NCBI RefSeq assembly: GCF_026013645.1
Contig: NZ_CP110224.1
Coordinates: 3,782,001-3,846,000 of the forward strand
Origin: Virgibacillus natechei
GTDB taxonomy: Bacteria; Bacillota; Bacilli; Bacillales; Amphibacillaceae
DNA length: 64,000 nt
Direction of reading: 5' to 3'
The notes beneath the pieces are model-generated. The model ran no database searches and had not been told where the DNA came from. It saw only the letters and a program-made list of their open reading frames with translations. Both the position numbers and the translations under genes were made by a program. This document shows, in pieces, positions 62,052 through 64,000 of this stretch. How positions within the stretch are numbered: position 1 is the stretch's first letter; the number at the start of each line of letters is the position of its first letter.

Positions 62052-64000
62052 TCTGATTCTCTCCCTTCCATATACTCATTAATAATATCTTTCAATAGGT
62101 TCTCAGCGTCATCGAGGTTCGTATCTTCGATTTGTGTCGCCGCATTTGTTAAGTGGCCACCACCGTTCATTTTTTCCATAATAATCTGCACATTGACCTC
62201 ACCAAGCGAACGTGCACTTATGCCAATTTTACCATCGTCACGTTCAGAAATGACAAACGATGCCGTTATACCACTCATCGTTAAGAGTGTGTCAGCTGCT
62301 TGTGCAATCAATATATGACCATATGTTTTTCCAGGACCAGCTTTAGATATTGCAATAGAATCGCGATAAACTTCTGCTCTTTCTATTAATTTACTTCGTT
62401 TCACATAAACATTCAGGTCTTCCTTCATAAACTTCTGTACCAGAATATTATCTGCACCTTTAGAACGTAAATAGGATGCAGCATCAAATGTACGTGATCC
62501 TGTACGTAATGAAAAACTCTTTGTATCAATAATAATACCAGCTAACAGTGCAGTAGCCTCCAGTATTTTTAATTTCAGGTTTTTCGGTTGATATTCCAAT
62601 AGTTCTGTAACCAATTCTGCCGTTGATGATGCATATGGTTCCATATATACCAAGGTTGGATTATCAATAAATTCCTCACCACGGCGGTGATGATCAATAA
62701 CCACCTTATACTCTGTTTTTTGAAGCAAGGTTTCATTTGCAACCATTGAAGGACGATGTGTATCCACTACAACCACTAAGCTGCGGCCTCCGGTAATTTC
62801 TTCGGCTTCTTCTGGATCGATGAAATGATCCCATAAACTATCATCTTTCTTAATTTCATCAATTAAACGGGAAACTCCTGTATCAATATCTTCTGGATCA
62901 AATACAATATAGCCATCAACACCGTTTGTTTTAGCAATGTTTAAAATACCTATTGCAGCACCAAGCGAATCCATGTCTGGTGCTTTATGCCCCATAATAA
63001 TAACATTATCACTTACTTTAACAAGTTCCATCAACGCATGGGAAATAACTCGTGCTCTAACACGGGTACGCTTCTCCATTGGATTCGTCTTACCACCATA
63101 AAAACGAACCTTTCCTGCCTCATCTTTAATTGCAACTTGGTCACCACCACGCCCAAGCGCCAAGTCAAGACTAGATTGTGCCAATTCACCCAAAGTAGTA
63201 AGTTCTGCATCACCAGAGCCAACTCCAATACTCAATGTGACTGGATTATTTTGTTCCCCATTTACTTCACGAACTTGATCTAAAATATCAAACTTTACTT
63301 TTTCTAAGTTTTGTAGTATTTGTTTCGTTCCCACAGCCAAAAACCGTTCTTGTGAGGTTCGTTTCAAATAGAGCCCATTCTCTGTCGACCAGTTATTTAA
63401 TAGAGAAGTTACTTGTGAATTTAATTGACTTTTTGTTTTGTCATCCATGTTTTGCGTGATTTCCTCATAATTATCTAAGAAAATAATAGCGATAACCGTT
63501 TTCTCATTATGATACAACATTTGCAATTTGGATTGCTCTGTTCGGTCAAACAAATATAATAATCGTTCATCTCGTTTTATTCGCGTCTTAAATTCATAAT
63601 CGTTTATTTCGATCCACATATCATCTTTATTTTCCTTAATCATCGGAATGAGCTTTTCGGAAAAGGTGTTTAGTGAATCGCCGATGACCGTATCTTTTTC
63701 TCCACTAAATTTATTCATATATGGATTTACCCATTCAACCGTATAGTCATCATTATATAACACGATACCTAATGGCATTTCAAGTAACGCTTCGTCTCCC
63801 ACTTTCTTAACGCGATGAGAAAGCACAGATATATATTCTTCTGCTTCATTAATCAATACTTTTTCTTTTCGTATACTATAGAAGATAGAAGCAGCTAGAA
63901 ATACTGTCATAATGATTCCTAACTCCCATTGGAAGTACCATATGACAACAAGCAAAATAATAGACAGTGAATAAATCACCCATAAATGACTACTAAGTGT
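62048..64000 (-). CDS. gdpP: c-di-AMP phosphodiesterase GdpP, 5' end outside the window
   Basis: At least 650 residues; the frame is open to the window edge ([20 protein letters not shown]), so the true start lies beyond 64000 and the GTG at 63979 is probably internal. Two membrane helices are followed by a PAS domain (about 55-130), a degenerate GGDEF domain (about 150-300) and the DHH/DHHA1 phosphodiesterase: '[20 protein letters not shown]' with metal-binding Asp residues, '[12 protein letters not shown]', and '[13 protein letters not shown]'. It hydrolyses c-di-AMP to pApA, opposing CdaS and other cyclases, and affects K+ and osmolyte balance and beta-lactam tolerance. Confidence 0.95.
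   Translation of the reverse strand, partial: TLSSHLWVIYSLSIILLVVIWYFQWELGIIMTVFLAASIFYSIRKEKVLINEAEEYISVLSHRVKKVGDEALLEMPLGIVLYNDDYTVEWVNPYMNKFSGEKDTVIGDSLNTFSEKLIPMIKENKDDMWIEINDYEFKTRIKRDERLLYLFDRTEQSKLQMLYHNEKTVIAIIFLDNYEEITQNMDDKTKSQLNSQVTSLLNNWSTENGLYLKRTSQERFLAVGTKQILQNLEKVKFDILDQVREVNGEQNNPVTLSIGVGSGDAELTTLGELAQSSLDLALGRGGDQVAIKDEAGKVRFYGGKTNPMEKRTRVRARVISHALMELVKVSDNVIIMGHKAPDMDSLGAAIGILNIAKTNGVDGYIVFDPEDIDTGVSRLIDEIKKDDSLWDHFIDPEEAEEITGGRSLVVVVDTHRPSMVANETLLQKTEYKVVIDHHRRGEEFIDNPTLVYMEPYASSTAELVTELLEYQPKNLKLKILEATALLAGIIIDTKSFSLRTGSRTFDAASYLRSKGADNILVQKFMKEDLNVYVKRSKLIERAEVYRDSIAISKAGPGKTYGHILIAQAADTLLTMSGITASFVISERDDGKIGISARSLGEVNVQIIMEKMNGGGHLTNAATQIEDTNLDDAENLLKDIINEYMEGRESE

Noticed and set aside
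1..64000. tRNA or rRNA genes
   Set aside because: None was recognised on reading; a covariance-model scan was not possible here.

Overview
The window looks like chromosomal DNA of a low-GC, moderately halotolerant Bacillaceae (Virgibacillus / Oceanobacillus / Lentibacillus type). The evidence is the gene order at the right end (walR-walK-walH-walI-walJ-htrA, purA, dnaC, rplI, gdpP), which is the conserved block lying counter-clockwise of oriC in Bacillus, together with A+T-rich intergenic DNA, GGAGG-type ribosome binding sites, a seven-gene Mrp Na+/H+ antiporter operon and a spore-type diadenylate cyclase. The species call is inference.

Layout. 1-7.6 kb is an accessory island: a decayed replication-protein fragment, a four-gene restriction-modification operon (fused two-domain adenine methyltransferase, an unrecognised protein, a McrB-like motor and a McrC-like nuclease) and an XRE-type regulator. 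7.6-20 kb holds lspA, small lipoproteins, PadR/DUF1048, a TetR-linked ABC-2 exporter and a macrolide phosphotransferase gene. Upstream of that gene is a leader whose 15-residue peptide strongly resembles the ErmD leader, followed by the remains of an ABC-F gene; helD and rlmH come next. About a dozen copies or half copies of a palindromic REP-like element (AGGGTCAG...CTGACCCT) are scattered through 7.5-19.7 kb, with a related hairpin at 59.4 kb. 20.8-35.7 kb is metabolic and regulatory cargo: a TAXI-TRAP uptake system, an XRE/membrane pair with a large operator, AraC, PadR/DUF4188, a class C PBP-type D-Ala-D-Ala carboxypeptidase, TraB, GNAT, phosphatase, VOC, and SDR/TetR. 35.9-41.6 kb is mrpABCDEFG (minus strand), followed by a KdpD-like USP-domain protein, a lone TnpB element and a DoxX protein.

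45.8-53 kb is the WalRK cell-wall regulon operon ending in htrA, with a DnaA-box cluster just beyond htrA. 53.1-54.8 kb is a 163-bp tandem array built from nested 21-bp CTCGA-headed subrepeats and interrupted by an IS200-type element. 55-64 kb holds purA (with PurBoxes), an antitoxin relic, cdaS, a lipoprotein, a yycB-like relic, dnaC, a large composite inverted repeat, rplI and the 5'-truncated gdpP. rlmH and htrA, neighbours in B. subtilis, are here about 25 kb apart, so the block between them was probably inserted or rearranged.

Most interesting are the hybrid restriction system, the ErmD-like macrolide-sensing leader now placed ahead of an mph gene, and the nested tandem array. All functional statements rest on reading motifs by eye; no database search was run.
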